Positions 53,435 to 62,763 of a DNA stretch of 64,000 nt are shown piece by piece. The notes beneath the pieces were generated by a model, which was not told the origin of the DNA, made no database searches, and saw only the letters and a list, made by a program, of their open reading frames with translations. Positions within the stretch are counted from its first letter, which is position 1, and every line of letters starts with the position of its first letter. The stretch comes from Pseudophaeobacter sp965641885. Its GTDB lineage: Bacteria > Pseudomonadota > Alphaproteobacteria > Rhodobacterales > Rhodobacteraceae. The stretch lies in the NCBI GenBank assembly GCA_965641885.1, contig OZ282574.1:4216001-4280000 (forward strand), in the 5' to 3' direction. Made by a program: the position numbers and the translations under genes.

Positions 53435-54021
53435 AACCTGTATTGGTCATCATGCTGAAAGAGCCGCGCCCCGGACGGGTGAAAACCCGTCTTGGCCGTG
53501 ACATTGGCAAAATCATGGCCACCTGGTGGTTTCGCCATCAAAGCGCCCGCCTGATCCGCTCTCTGCGCGACCCACGCTGGCAGATTGTGCTCGCGGTTGC
53601 TCCGGATCTGGCGCGCACCTCCCGCGTCTGGCCAATGGATCTGCCGCGTCTGGCGCAGGGCACAGGAGATCTGGGCCAAAGGATGCGCCGCATGTTGTGC
53701 AGTTTTGGTCACGGGAATTTCTCGCAGCGGCCCGTTTGCCTGATTGGCGGCGATATTCCGGGGGTCCGCCGCAGCCACATCGCCCGCGCCTTTGCCGCCC
53801 TTGGCAGCCACGGTGCAGTGTTTGGCCCGGCTTTGGACGGCGGATACTGGCTAATCGGCGCCAAATATCCCAATCGCCTGCCATCGCGGCTGTTTAAAAA
53901 TGTCCGCTGGTCGAGCGAACACGCGCTGGCAGACACCCTGCAGGGTCTGCCCGATCATCGCGTGGCGCTCATCGACGCTTTGCAAGATGTAGACACCGGC
54001 GCAGATCTGAAACAGATCTGA
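53431..54021 (+). CDS. DUF2064 / TIGR04282-family glycosyltransferase-like protein
   Basis: A 196-residue protein with the GT-A-like nucleotidyl/glycosyl transfer fold of the DUF2064 family. VLVIMLKEPRPGRVKTRLGRD at the start is the nucleotide-binding loop; GDLGQRMRRM, LIGGDIPGV and FGPALDGGYWLIG are the remaining family motifs. Some relatives are named arsenosugar glycosyltransferases, but no arsenic genes are present, so a generic call is safer. It starts with GTG overlapping the GNAT stop. Confidence 0.8.
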   Translation: MKPVLVIMLKEPRPGRVKTRLGRDIGKIMATWWFRHQSARLIRSLRDPRWQIVLAVAPDLARTSRVWPMDLPRLAQGTGDLGQRMRRMLCSFGHGNFSQRPVCLIGGDIPGVRRSHIARAFAALGSHGAVFGPALDGGYWLIGAKYPNRLPSRLFKNVRWSSEHALADTLQGLPDHRVALIDALQDVDTGADLKQI

Positions 54022-54099
54022 CATTGGGCAGTCATTCCCCTGAAAGACCCGGTGTGTTTTTCTCCATGACCTGCCCGGCCAGCCATGCTAGGCGGGGCT

Positions 54100-56367
54100 A
54101 TGAGCCGTATACCCTCCAAGGCCGAGATCCTCGATTGGATCAGTGCCCACCCGACCCAAACCGCGAAACGTGACATTGCCAAAGCTTTTGGCATCAAGGG
54201 CGCTGACCGCATTGATCTCAAGCGCCTGCTCAAAGAGCTGGAGGCCGAAGGTCATCTGCAAAAGCGCAACAAGACCTATCGTGACCCCGAGCAATTGCCG
54301 CCGGTCACCCTGTTGCAGGTCAAAGCGCCTGATGACAATGGCGACCTTTATGCGGAGCCCATGGAATGGCACGGCGAGGGTGTCGAGCCTGTCGTTCTGC
54401 TGGTCACCGCAGCGGGTGGGCCTGCGTTGGGTCAGGGCGATCGCATTCTGGCCCGGCTCAGCAAGGTTGAGGGCACGGATCACCACTATGAAGCCCGCCT
54501 TATCCGACGCATTGGCGTCAATCCCAAGCGGGTGATCGGTATTTTCCGCAAGGGTGCCGAGGGCGGCCGCATTGTTCCTATCGAAAAATCCTCTTCAAAC
54601 GAGTGGACCGTTGCCGCGGATGTCACGCAGGGTGCCCGCGATGGCGAATTGGTCGAGGCAGAACAGGCGGGTCCTAAGGGGCGCATGGGTCTGCCACGGG
54701 CCCGGATTGTGGCCCGTCTCGGAGACCCAAGCGCTCCCAAGGCGGTATCGCTGATTGCCATCCACCAGCATGGTATCCCGGACGCGTTCCCAGATAAGGT
54801 GGTTGCCGAGGCAGATGCCGCCAAGCCCATGGGCCTTGCGGGTCGCGAAGATCTGCGCGAGATGCTCTTGATCACCATTGACCCGGCGGACGCGCGCGAC
54901 CATGACGACGCCTGCTATGCCGAGGCGGATCCCGATCCAAAGAACCCCGGCGGCCATATCATCTGGGTCGCCATCGCCGATGTCGCCGCCTATGTGACCC
55001 CCGGCAGCGCGCTGGACCGCGAAGCGCGCAAACGTGGCAATTCCTCTTATTTCCCCGACCGGGTGGTGCCAATGCTGCCGGACCGGCTGTCTGGCGATCT
55101 GTGCTCGCTACACGAGGGCGTGCCGCGTCCCTGTCTGGCCGTTTGCATGCAGATCGACGCTGCGGGCAACAAGATCTCGCACCGCTTTGTGCGCGCTCTG
55201 ATGCGTTCAGCCGCTTCGCTGCATTACGCCGAGGTTCAGGACGCCATGGACGGTACTTTAACAGAGCGCACCGAGCGCTTTTTGGAGCCGGTGATCAAGC
55301 CGCTCTATGCCGCCTATGAGGCTCTGAAACAGGCCCGCGCCGAACGCGAGCCGCTGGACCTGGATCTGCCCGAGCGCAAAATCATCCTCAGCGACAGTGG
55401 TGAGGTCACCTCGGTGGCCTTCCGCGACCGGCTGGATGCGCATCGCCTGATCGAAGAATTCATGATTCTCGCCAATGTGTCAGCCGCCGAAACCCTGATC
55501 AAAAAGCGCTCGCCGCTGCTGTTCCGGGTACACGAAGAACCCGCTCCACAAAAGCTGGAAGCGCTGCGTGAGACGGCCCTGGCGGCCGGGCTGCCACTGG
55601 CCAAGGGACAGGTGCTGCAGACCAGGCACCTCAATACGCTGCTGAATAGCGCGGCGGGGACCGACGACGCCGAGCTGATCAATATCTCTACCCTGCGCTC
55701 GATGCAGCAGGCCTATTATACGCCGGAAAACTTTGGTCATTTTGGTTTGGCGCTGCGCAACTATGCGCATTTCACCTCGCCCATCCGGCGCTACGCCGAC
55801 CTCATCGTGCACCGCTCGCTGGTCTCGGCCCATGGCTGGGGCGATGATGGGTTGTCACCGGCTGAGATCGACGGGCTGGAAGAGACTGCCACCCATATTT
55901 CCGAGACCGAGCGCCGTTCGATGATCGCAGAACGGGACACCACGGATCGCTATCTGGCAGCCTATCTTTCGGAGCGGGTTGGCAATGAATTCACCGGACG
56001 GATCAGCGGCATTGCGCGCTTCGGCGCCTTTGTAAAGATGGACGAAACCGGCGCTGACGGTCTGGTTCCGGTACGCACAATCGGCCGCGAGTATTTTAAT
56101 TTCGACGCCGATGCCGGGGCGCTGATTGGGGTAGATACCGGCCTCACCCTCTCGATTGGGCAACGGGTTACCGTGCGCCTCACCCAGGCCGCGCCAGTCA
56201 CCGGCGGGCTGGAGCTGGAACTGCTGGCTATTGAGGGCGAAGGTCTGCCAAAAGGCCGCGGTGGCAGCGGTCGGCGCAGCCCAGCCGGACGCCATATCAA
56301 GCGCAAGAGCAGCAAATCAAAGCACAAGGCCGCCAAGGTGAAACGCAAGGTAGAGCGCAAACGCTAG
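54100..56367 (+). CDS. rnr: Ribonuclease R
   Basis: A 755-residue RNase II-superfamily exoribonuclease. Residues 1-65 form a winged helix, cold-shock domains follow, and the catalytic RNB domain shows TIDPADARDHDDACYAE near residue 270 with the metal-binding aspartates, and HFTSPIRRYADLIVHR near 565. An S1 domain (GRISGIARFGAFVKM) and a lysine/arginine-rich tail complete the standard architecture. It degrades structured RNA 3' to 5'. ATG 54100 has GGCGGGG upstream; MLGG at 54085 is less likely. A strong terminator follows. Confidence 0.96.
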   Translation: MSRIPSKAEILDWISAHPTQTAKRDIAKAFGIKGADRIDLKRLLKELEAEGHLQKRNKTYRDPEQLPPVTLLQVKAPDDNGDLYAEPMEWHGEGVEPVVLLVTAAGGPALGQGDRILARLSKVEGTDHHYEARLIRRIGVNPKRVIGIFRKGAEGGRIVPIEKSSSNEWTVAADVTQGARDGELVEAEQAGPKGRMGLPRARIVARLGDPSAPKAVSLIAIHQHGIPDAFPDKVVAEADAAKPMGLAGREDLREMLLITIDPADARDHDDACYAEADPDPKNPGGHIIWVAIADVAAYVTPGSALDREARKRGNSSYFPDRVVPMLPDRLSGDLCSLHEGVPRPCLAVCMQIDAAGNKISHRFVRALMRSAASLHYAEVQDAMDGTLTERTERFLEPVIKPLYAAYEALKQARAEREPLDLDLPERKIILSDSGEVTSVAFRDRLDAHRLIEEFMILANVSAAETLIKKRSPLLFRVHEEPAPQKLEALRETALAAGLPLAKGQVLQTRHLNTLLNSAAGTDDAELINISTLRSMQQAYYTPENFGHFGLALRNYAHFTSPIRRYADLIVHRSLVSAHGWGDDGLSPAEIDGLEETATHISETERRSMIAERDTTDRYLAAYLSERVGNEFTGRISGIARFGAFVKMDETGADGLVPVRTIGREYFNFDADAGALIGVDTGLTLSIGQRVTVRLTQAAPVTGGLELELLAIEGEGLPKGRGGSGRRSPAGRHIKRKSSKSKHKAAKVKRKVERKR

Positions 56368-56410
56368 CCCTGACACTGGGACCATCAGAAAACCGACTAC
56401 TCTGATAAAG

Positions 56411-56445
56411 GAAGGGCCCCGGAAAATTCCGAGGCCCTTCTTTTT
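56411..56445 (+). terminator. Terminator after rnr
   Basis: GAAGGGCC and GGCCCTTC, at 56411 and 56433 onward, form a long near-perfect stem with inner CGGAA/TTCCG pairs, followed by T5. Confidence 0.9.
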
Positions 56446-56461
56446 AGTCCAATATAGCGCC

Positions 56462-57316
56462 TTAACTGGGGCTCATACCGCGCAGACGTTCCGAGCGACG
56501 CCGCAGCATTTCAACCGTTGCCAGCAGCATGATCGAAATCGCCACCAGAAGGGTCGCCACCGCCAGAATGGTAGGCGAAATCTGCTCGCGCAGGCCGATG
56601 AACATCTGCCAGGGCAGCGTCTTTTGGCCGGCAGAGCCAACAAACAGCACCACCACCACCTCATCGAACGAGGTGATAAAGGCAAACAGACCGCCGGAAA
56701 TCACGCCAGGCAGGATCAGCGGCATCTGAATGCGGAAGAAGGTGGTGACCGGGTCAGCGCCCATATTGGCCGCAGCGCGGGTCAGCGAGCGGTCAAATCC
56801 CACAAGCGTTGCGGTCACTGTGATGATCACAAAGGGGATACCCAGCGCCGCGTGTGCCAGAACCACACCAAAATAGGTGCCCTGCAGACCAATCCGGCTA
56901 TAGAAAAAGTACATACCGGCGGCCGAGATGATCAGTGGCACGATCATAGGCGAGATCAGAATCGCCATGATTGCGCGCCGGAAGGGCACATGTGGCTGGC
57001 TGAGACCGATTGCCGCCAAGGTGCCAAAGGTCACCGAGACAAGCGTCGCCATGGGCGCGATCTTTAGCGAGTTCCACATAGAGCTCTGCCAGGAGTCATT
57101 GCTGAAGAAATCGCGGTAGTGCTTTAGCGAAAACCCTTCAGGATCCAGCCGCAGCATTTCCGGTGTGAAGGTAAAGAAGTCCTGCGCGTTAAAGCTCAGA
57201 GGGATGATGACTATGATCGGCGCGATCAGGAAGAAAAAGATCAACCCGCAGATCACCCGAAAAGAGTAGAACCAGACCCTTTGGCCCGTTGTCGCATATG
57301 GAGGAAGTGCACTCAT
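56462..57316 (-). CDS. Polyamine-type ABC transporter permease (PotC-like)
   Basis: A 284-residue inner-membrane permease with six helices. The EAA-type loop reads AANMGADPVTTFFRIQMPLILPGV near residue 185, the PotC/PotI pattern. It is the last gene of a four-gene minus-strand operon that also encodes the ATPase, binding protein and the other permease. With its partner it forms the pore for a cationic solute such as putrescine or spermidine. The substrate is inferred from family membership. Confidence 0.9.
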   Translation of the reverse strand: MSALPPYATTGQRVWFYSFRVICGLIFFFLIAPIIVIIPLSFNAQDFFTFTPEMLRLDPEGFSLKHYRDFFSNDSWQSSMWNSLKIAPMATLVSVTFGTLAAIGLSQPHVPFRRAIMAILISPMIVPLIISAAGMYFFYSRIGLQGTYFGVVLAHAALGIPFVIITVTATLVGFDRSLTRAAANMGADPVTTFFRIQMPLILPGVISGGLFAFITSFDEVVVVLFVGSAGQKTLPWQMFIGLREQISPTILAVATLLVAISIMLLATVEMLRRRSERLRGMSPS

Positions 57317-57322
57317 TGTCGG

Positions 57323-58594
57323 TTACCCCAGCTTCACGTTGTCGATGCCGACAATCTTGTCATAGACCCAGTACAGCAGCAGAACCACCACCAGCAAAAT
57401 TGCCCCAAGTGCGGCGCCCAGCCCCCAGTTACCCGATGTCGAGATGTGATAAGCGATCAGGTTAGAGATAAAGGTGCCCTTGGTGCCACCAACCAGCGCG
57501 GGGGTGATGTAGTAGCCCACAGCAAGGATGAAGCAGAGAATAGAACCTGCACCAATACCTGGAACCGACTGTGGGAAGTAGACCCGCCAGAAGGCCGTCC
57601 AGTTGGTGGCACCCAGCGATTTCGCCGCGCGCAGATAGGTTGGCTGAATTGTCTGCATCACCGAATACATCGGCAAGATCATAAAGGGCAACAGGATATG
57701 GGTCATCGCAATGATGGTGCCCAGCTCGTTGTTGATCAGCACAAGTCGGTTATCGTCCGCCACAAGACCAATCCAGACCAACACGTCATTGATGACACCC
57801 TGTTGTTGCAGCAGGATTTTCCAGGACGAGGTTCGCACCAGCAGCGAGGTCCAGAAAGGCAAAAGCACCAGAATCATCAGTAGGTTGGCAGTCCGGGTCG
57901 GAAGATTGGCCAACAACCAGGCAACCGGATACCCCAGCAGGATACAGCTGACCATGATGATCAGGGACATTCGCATGGTCCGGATCAGCATGGTATTGTA
58001 AATGCGCTCGGTCTCGGGGCGCACCTCGACCCCATCGGATCCCAGTTTAAGATCCACCGCGTTGAGGAAATAGCCCATGGTACGAAGGCCGGAATAGGTT
58101 TTGATGGTCCGCCAGAGCTCAATATCGGCCCAGCCATCGTTGAGCTCAATCAGGCGCTCTTTGTAGGGGCCTTCATTCTCAACGTCCCATTTTTTGATTT
58201 TACGGCCCGATTTACGGAAAACCGAGGAAATCCCGGGATTCTCATAGTTCAGGCGTTTTGCGACTTTGGTGTGAACCTTGATCTCAGCTGCGGCCTTCAA
58301 ATCAACTGCAAGTGCTGCAAAAACCGCCTCATCGGGCAGCTCCGGCGAGGCCGGATCCCAACTCTCCAGCGCCTTTACAGTGTGCGGCAGAACCTCCTGA
58401 ACGATGCGATTGTCCACCGAACGGAACAGCATGTCGCCAACCGGCAGGATGAAGGTCACAAGAATAAACAAGAGCAAGGGTGCGATCAGCATCAGTGCCC
58501 GGATCTTCTGCATCCGCAGTGCCTTTGCGAGACTACGCTTCAGAGGCGTGCCATCAGCGGCCAGCACTGGGCCGTTTTGGGTGGTATCACTCAT
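57323..58594 (-). CDS. Polyamine-type ABC transporter permease (PotB-like) with periplasmic insert
   Basis: A 423-residue permease, about 130 longer than ordinary PotB. The extra length is a hydrophilic, charged stretch between helix 1 (to about 62) and helix 2 (from about 205), predicted periplasmic. After it the usual five helices follow, with the EAA loop AAKSLGATNWTAFWRVYFPQSVPG near 330. It lies six bases upstream of the PotC-type gene. The insert could contact the binding protein. Family is secure. Confidence 0.9.
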   Translation of the reverse strand: MSDTTQNGPVLAADGTPLKRSLAKALRMQKIRALMLIAPLLLFILVTFILPVGDMLFRSVDNRIVQEVLPHTVKALESWDPASPELPDEAVFAALAVDLKAAAEIKVHTKVAKRLNYENPGISSVFRKSGRKIKKWDVENEGPYKERLIELNDGWADIELWRTIKTYSGLRTMGYFLNAVDLKLGSDGVEVRPETERIYNTMLIRTMRMSLIIMVSCILLGYPVAWLLANLPTRTANLLMILVLLPFWTSLLVRTSSWKILLQQQGVINDVLVWIGLVADDNRLVLINNELGTIIAMTHILLPFMILPMYSVMQTIQPTYLRAAKSLGATNWTAFWRVYFPQSVPGIGAGSILCFILAVGYYITPALVGGTKGTFISNLIAYHISTSGNWGLGAALGAILLVVVLLLYWVYDKIVGIDNVKLG

Positions 58595-58630
58595 GGTGGG
58601 GGTCCCCGTCGGGTCTTTTTGTTTGTGGAG

Positions 58631-58660
58631 AAGGGGCCCAGCACTGGGGCCGGGCCCTTT
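58631..58660 (-). other. Hairpin between binding-protein and permease genes
   Basis: AAGGGGCCC (58631-58639) pairs with GGGCCCTTT (58652-58660) with one bulge, after the binding-protein gene on the minus strand. It probably favours expression of the binding protein over the permeases. Confidence 0.5.
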
Positions 58661-58683
58661 CCCAGTCTCACAACGAGGTCAGA

Positions 58684-59790
58684 TTACTTGACCAACCAGG
58701 CTTGGAACTTTCCGTCCAGATCGTCACGGTTGTCTGCCCACCACTCATAGTCATAGGTGTGCACATTACCGGAGTTTGCAGGATCGGTTGGCATATGGGG
58801 CGCCATGTCGATGCCCAACTCAGCGTGCTTACCAACCAGCGGCGCCGAAGAGGCACGGGCCGGACCGTAAGAGATGTAGGCAGCCTGATCCGCAAGACGC
58901 TGCGTGTCGGTTGCGAACTTCAGGAAGTCCATGACGCGGGCTTTGCGGTCAGCGGGCAGACCGGCGGGAACGATCCAGCCGTCCAGGTCAAAGGACTGCA
59001 TGTCCCAGAGCATACCAATCGGCTGGTTCTGCTCGGCAATGGCCGAGAACAGACGACCGTTGTAGGTCGAGCCCATGACAACTTCGCCATCGGCCAGCAG
59101 CTGGGGTGTTTCCGCACCAGCAGACCACCAAACAACGCTTTCCTTGATGGTGTCGAGCTTGGCCAGAGCCTGCGCTACACCTTCGTCGGTGCCCAGAACG
59201 TCATAGATGTCGTCCTTGGCAACGCCGTCGCAATACAGAGCCCACTCAAGGTTGTCGATTGGACGCTTTTGCAGCGCACGTTTGCCGGGGAACTTCGCCA
59301 GGTCAAACACGTCACAAATAGTGGTAGGAGCTTCGGCGCCAACCAGGTCGGTGCGGTAGCCAAATGTGGTCGAGTAAACGATCTGTGGCACAAAGCAGTC
59401 GGAAACCAGCAGATTGCCAAAGTCTTCGGACGCCGAGGTGCCATCGGGGGCTGCGGCCAGATCTGCGTCATGGTCGATTTCATCGGCCAGACCTTCGTCG
59501 CACAGGCGCATGGCGTCGGACGCAACCGCGTCAACCAGATCCCAAGTGACATTGCCGGTTTCGTTCATGGCACGCAGTTTCGCAACAGCTTCGCCCGAGC
59601 TTTCGTCCCAGATGACTTTTAGGCCTGGGTTCGCCGCAATATAGGGCTCAACGTAGGCTTTGTGCTGGCTGGCCTGGTAGGCACCGCCCCAGGATACCAG
59701 GGTCAGTTCGTTTGACATGTCCTCGGCAAAGGCCGCAGGCGCGCAAAGCGCCGTGGTCATCGCCAATGCTGACAGTTTTGTCATCTTCAT
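58684..59790 (-). CDS. Polyamine-type ABC transporter substrate-binding protein
   Basis: A 368-residue periplasmic binding protein. A signal peptide (MTKLSALAMTTALCAPAAFA, residues 3-22) precedes TLVSWGGAYQASQHKAYVEP, a start typical of the PotD-like group. WDLVDAVASDAMRLCDEG near 85 and GSTYNGRLFSA near 235 are further family features. AAGGAGAG lies upstream of ATG 59790. It sits between the ATPase and permease genes. Polyamines are the usual ligand of the group, but opines or other cations are possible. Confidence 0.87.
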   Translation of the reverse strand: MKMTKLSALAMTTALCAPAAFAEDMSNELTLVSWGGAYQASQHKAYVEPYIAANPGLKVIWDESSGEAVAKLRAMNETGNVTWDLVDAVASDAMRLCDEGLADEIDHDADLAAAPDGTSASEDFGNLLVSDCFVPQIVYSTTFGYRTDLVGAEAPTTICDVFDLAKFPGKRALQKRPIDNLEWALYCDGVAKDDIYDVLGTDEGVAQALAKLDTIKESVVWWSAGAETPQLLADGEVVMGSTYNGRLFSAIAEQNQPIGMLWDMQSFDLDGWIVPAGLPADRKARVMDFLKFATDTQRLADQAAYISYGPARASSAPLVGKHAELGIDMAPHMPTDPANSGNVHTYDYEWWADNRDDLDGKFQAWLVK

Positions 59791-59878
59791 GAGAGATCTC
59801 TCCTTGTTATAAAGTCGTTCGTGAACTTTTGCCCCCCCGGTCATGATCGCCGGGGGTTGTGCGTATGTGCTGTGTGGA

Positions 59879-60979
59879 TCAGGCATCCAGGGCGTGGCAG
59901 TCACTGGGCAGCCAGCCGATTTCGATCTGCTGACCGGGTTTCAGACGGTCCTGATCGGGGGCATTCCGTGTCTTGATGACAAATTCATCATTGCCAGCGA
60001 CCCGCAGACGGGTGCGGAAGATATCGCCCATGTAGATGAATTCGAGCACTTCGGCCTTGAGGGTGTGAACCCCCTCAGCAAGACGCTCTTTGTTGTATTC
60101 AACGCGCTCGGGACGAATGGACACGCGGGTCCGCTCGCCGGGCTTGCTGACGTTGACGGGCCGACAATCGATCAGCTCTCCACCGTCCAGCTGCACCAGG
60201 GCAACACCATTGTTGATCTCTTTGACGGTGCCTTCGAGGGTGTTATTTTCACCGATGAACTGCGCCACAAAGCTGTTTTGTGGTTCTTCATACAGCTTGT
60301 CTGGCGGCGCCAGCTGCTGAATGCGGCCATCTTCAAACACCGCAACACGGTCCGACATGGTCAAGGCTTCGGTCTGGTCGTGGGTCACATAGACCACTGT
60401 GATGCCCAGACGATGCGCCAGGTGGGTGATTTCGAACTGCATCTTTTCGCGCAGCTGCTTGTCCAGCGCGCCAAGGGGTTCATCCATCAAAACCAGTTCG
60501 GGTTCAAACACCAGCGCGCGGGCCAGCGCAATACGCTGCTGCTGACCACCAGAAAGCTGCGAGGGACGACGGCCGCCAAAGGCGCCCATTTCCACCATAT
60601 CCAGCGCCCGCTTTACCTTTGCCTCACGATCCGATTTGCCAATCTTGCGGACCTCCAACGGGAAGGAAAGGTTCTCGGCGATCGTCATATGCGGAAACAA
60701 AGCGTAGTTCTGAAACACCATGCCGATACCGCGTTTGTGCGGTGGGATGTTGTTGATCGAGGTGCCACCAAGACGGATATCGCCGTGGGTTGCAGTCTCA
60801 AAGCCAGCCAACATCATCAGGCAGGTTGTTTTGCCAGAACCCGAGGGGCCCAACATGGTGAGGAATTCACCCCTGGGCATCGTGAGGTTCAAATCTTTTA
60901 CGACAAGATTTTCACCGTCGTAACTCTTCTGCACGCGTTCGAATTCCACGAACGCGTCGGCGTTTGACGCATCAGCCAA
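59879..60979 (-). CDS. Polyamine-type ABC transporter ATP-binding protein (PotA-like)
   Basis: A 366-residue ABC ATPase. Walker A is MLGPSGSGKTTCL near residue 43, the signature LSGGQQQRIALARAL near 140 and Walker B LVLMDEPLGALD near 163, with the H-loop VTHDQTEAL following. Residues 285-360 are a TOBE domain, as in PotA/MalK-type ATPases. It is the first gene of the minus-strand operon, driven from a promoter about 60 bases upstream. Confidence 0.93.
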   Translation of the reverse strand: MADASNADAFVEFERVQKSYDGENLVVKDLNLTMPRGEFLTMLGPSGSGKTTCLMMLAGFETATHGDIRLGGTSINNIPPHKRGIGMVFQNYALFPHMTIAENLSFPLEVRKIGKSDREAKVKRALDMVEMGAFGGRRPSQLSGGQQQRIALARALVFEPELVLMDEPLGALDKQLREKMQFEITHLAHRLGITVVYVTHDQTEALTMSDRVAVFEDGRIQQLAPPDKLYEEPQNSFVAQFIGENNTLEGTVKEINNGVALVQLDGGELIDCRPVNVSKPGERTRVSIRPERVEYNKERLAEGVHTLKAEVLEFIYMGDIFRTRLRVAGNDEFVIKTRNAPDQDRLKPGQQIEIGWLPSDCHALDA

Positions 60980-61031
60980 ATCAGGCTCCCCGTTTGTATA
61001 ATCGGCAGATTGGTTCTGCGCTTCTTCTTTA

Positions 61032-61061
61032 ATGTAAGCACACCCTTGGTGCGGTATGCAA
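61032..61061 (-). promoter_or_regulatory. Candidate promoter of the polyamine ABC operon
   Basis: On the minus strand TTGCAT (61061-61056) and TTACAT (61037-61032) are separated by 18 bases, about 55 bases before the ATPase start. This is the clearest pair in the 324-base gap, which otherwise holds only heptamer repeats. Confidence 0.4.
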
Positions 61062-61124
61062 CCGGATCATCAGAATAGGTATTTTAACCAGCTTAGGGGC
61101 ATATAGTAGCTGACTTAGACTGTC

Positions 61125-61184
61125 TGCGACACCCCCGATCAGATTTGCGACAGATTTAACGGTTTTCGCTCCTGTTGCGACAGG
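61125..61184. repeat. Three phased TGCGACA heptamers
   Basis: TGCGACA occurs at 61125-61131, 61146-61152 and 61176-61182, spaced 21 and 30 bases apart, close to whole helical turns. The last sits within CCTGTTGCGACAGG, a small palindrome. They lie about 65-120 bases upstream of the candidate promoter, where an activator could bind. Confidence 0.45.
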
Positions 61185-61303
61185 CAAACCTTAATCAGCC
61201 CAAATGGGAGGCGGAATGCAAAAGCGCCCCGCACCTGAAAGGCACGAGGCGAAATTTCCGCTCTGCAAAAAATGTGGCGCGATCCGTCCCGTTCAGTGGG
61301 AAA

Positions 61304-62698
61304 TTACGCGCTGTGCAGCAAATCCTGCTCCTGCAGTATTGCGTAACACTCATCCAGCGACTTGCGCGCACGCGCGATCAACACATCAATGTCTGCCGGT
61401 GTGATGACCAGCGGGGGCGAGATGATCATCCGATCCCCCACGTGGCGCATGATTAAATTATTGGCAAAGCAGCGCTCGCGGCAAATAAAGCCAACGGTGC
61501 CACCCGGGGTGGCAAACTCTGCGCGGGTGGCCTTGTTGGGGGTCAGGGCAATCGAGCCCATCATGCCAATAATTCTGGCCTCTCCAACCAACGGATGATC
61601 CGCAAGGGACTCCCATTTCTCTTTCAGATATGGGCCAGCGAGTTTCTGAACATGGCCAACAACGTCTTCTTCCTCCAGAATGCGCAGGTTCTCCAGCGCG
61701 ACAGCCGAGGCCACGGGATGGCCCGAATAGGTATAGCCATGGTTGAACTCATCAGAGCCAATCACCGCGGCGACCTCGTCAGACACAATAGATCCGCCGA
61801 TGGGCGCATAGCCCGAGGAAAGACCCTTGGCGATGGTCATGATATCAGGACGAATGCCCATGGTTTCAGAGCCAAACCAGTTGCCGGTCCGGCCAAAGCC
61901 GCAGATGACCTCATCGGCGATCAGCAAGATTTCATATTTATCACAGATGCGCTGGATTTCCGGCCAATAGGTGGCTGGCGGCACGATGACCCCCCCGGCG
62001 CCCTGCACCGGCTCTGCGATAAAGGCGGCAACGCGGTCTTCGCCCAGCTCCAGAATGGCCGCTTCCAACTCTTGCGCCCGCGCCAGACCAAAGTCATCCT
62101 CAGGCGTGTCGCCGCCCTCAGCCCACCAATGGGGCTGGTTGATGTGGTGAATATCCGGGATCGGCAAGCCACCCTGCTCGTGCATCGCACTCATACCGCC
62201 CAACGAGCCACTGCCCACGGTTGATCCGTGATAGGCGTTCTTACGGCTGATAAGAATGGATTTTGTCGGCTTGCCCTTCAGGGCCCAATAGTGCCGCACC
62301 ATGCGGATATTGGTGTCATTTGCCTCAGAGCCGGACCCGGCAAAGAACACATGGTTCAGATCGCCCGGCGCCAGTTCAGCGATTTTGGCCGCCAGCGCGA
62401 TGGCCGGGGCGTGGCTGGTCTGAAAGAAGGTGTTGTAATAGGGCAGCTCGCGCATCTGACGCGCCGCGACATCGGCCAGCTCGTCACGGCCATAGCCGAT
62501 ATTGACGCACCAAAGCCCGGCCATCGCATCGAGGATCTCGTTGCCTTCGCTGTCGGTCAGCGTGACGCCGCTGGCGCGGGTGATGATACGCGTGCCCTTT
62601 TCGGCCAGCTCCCCATTGGCGGTAAAGGGATGCATATGGTGGGCGGCATCCAAAGCCTGCAATTCGGCTGTGGGCATGTGATTGGTGATCGCGTTCAT
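61304..62698 (-). CDS. Class III aminotransferase, putrescine/omega-amino acid type
   Basis: A 464-residue PLP fold I omega-aminotransferase. MHPFTANGELAEKGTRII opens it; FFAGSGSEANDTNIRMVRHYW near 120, LLIADEVICGFGRTGNWFG near 260 and the PLP lysine in TIAKGLSSGYAPIGG near 290 are visible. It resembles SpuC-type putrescine-pyruvate aminotransferases. It lies between two polyamine transport loci and next to a GntR regulator, supporting polyamine catabolism. beta-Alanine or taurine activity cannot be excluded. Confidence 0.88.
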   Translation of the reverse strand: MNAITNHMPTAELQALDAAHHMHPFTANGELAEKGTRIITRASGVTLTDSEGNEILDAMAGLWCVNIGYGRDELADVAARQMRELPYYNTFFQTSHAPAIALAAKIAELAPGDLNHVFFAGSGSEANDTNIRMVRHYWALKGKPTKSILISRKNAYHGSTVGSGSLGGMSAMHEQGGLPIPDIHHINQPHWWAEGGDTPEDDFGLARAQELEAAILELGEDRVAAFIAEPVQGAGGVIVPPATYWPEIQRICDKYEILLIADEVICGFGRTGNWFGSETMGIRPDIMTIAKGLSSGYAPIGGSIVSDEVAAVIGSDEFNHGYTYSGHPVASAVALENLRILEEEDVVGHVQKLAGPYLKEKWESLADHPLVGEARIIGMMGSIALTPNKATRAEFATPGGTVGFICRERCFANNLIMRHVGDRMIISPPLVITPADIDVLIARARKSLDECYAILQEQDLLHSA

Positions 62699-62736
62699 CG
62701 GGCTGACTCCATCCGGAATAGGTTGCCATCAGAATA

Positions 62737-62745
62737 TGATCAAAT
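62737..62745. promoter_or_regulatory. Candidate operator upstream of aminotransferase
   Basis: TGATCAAAT lies 38 bases before the aminotransferase ATG and recurs at 63538-63546 before potF. Both copies flank the GntR gene, which suggests one shared binding protein. Confidence 0.3.
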
Positions 62746-62763
62746 TTCGCCTTGTCAATCGAA

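Noticed and set aside
58480..59622. A 380-codon plus-strand frame opposite the polyamine binding-protein gene
   Set aside because: No recognisable protein and no ribosome binding site; it is explained by codon bias of the real gene on the other strand.
61204..61404. A small plus-strand gene with a CxxC motif (KKCGAIRP)
   Set aside because: It overlaps the end of the aminotransferase gene on the other strand and lacks a clear ribosome binding site.
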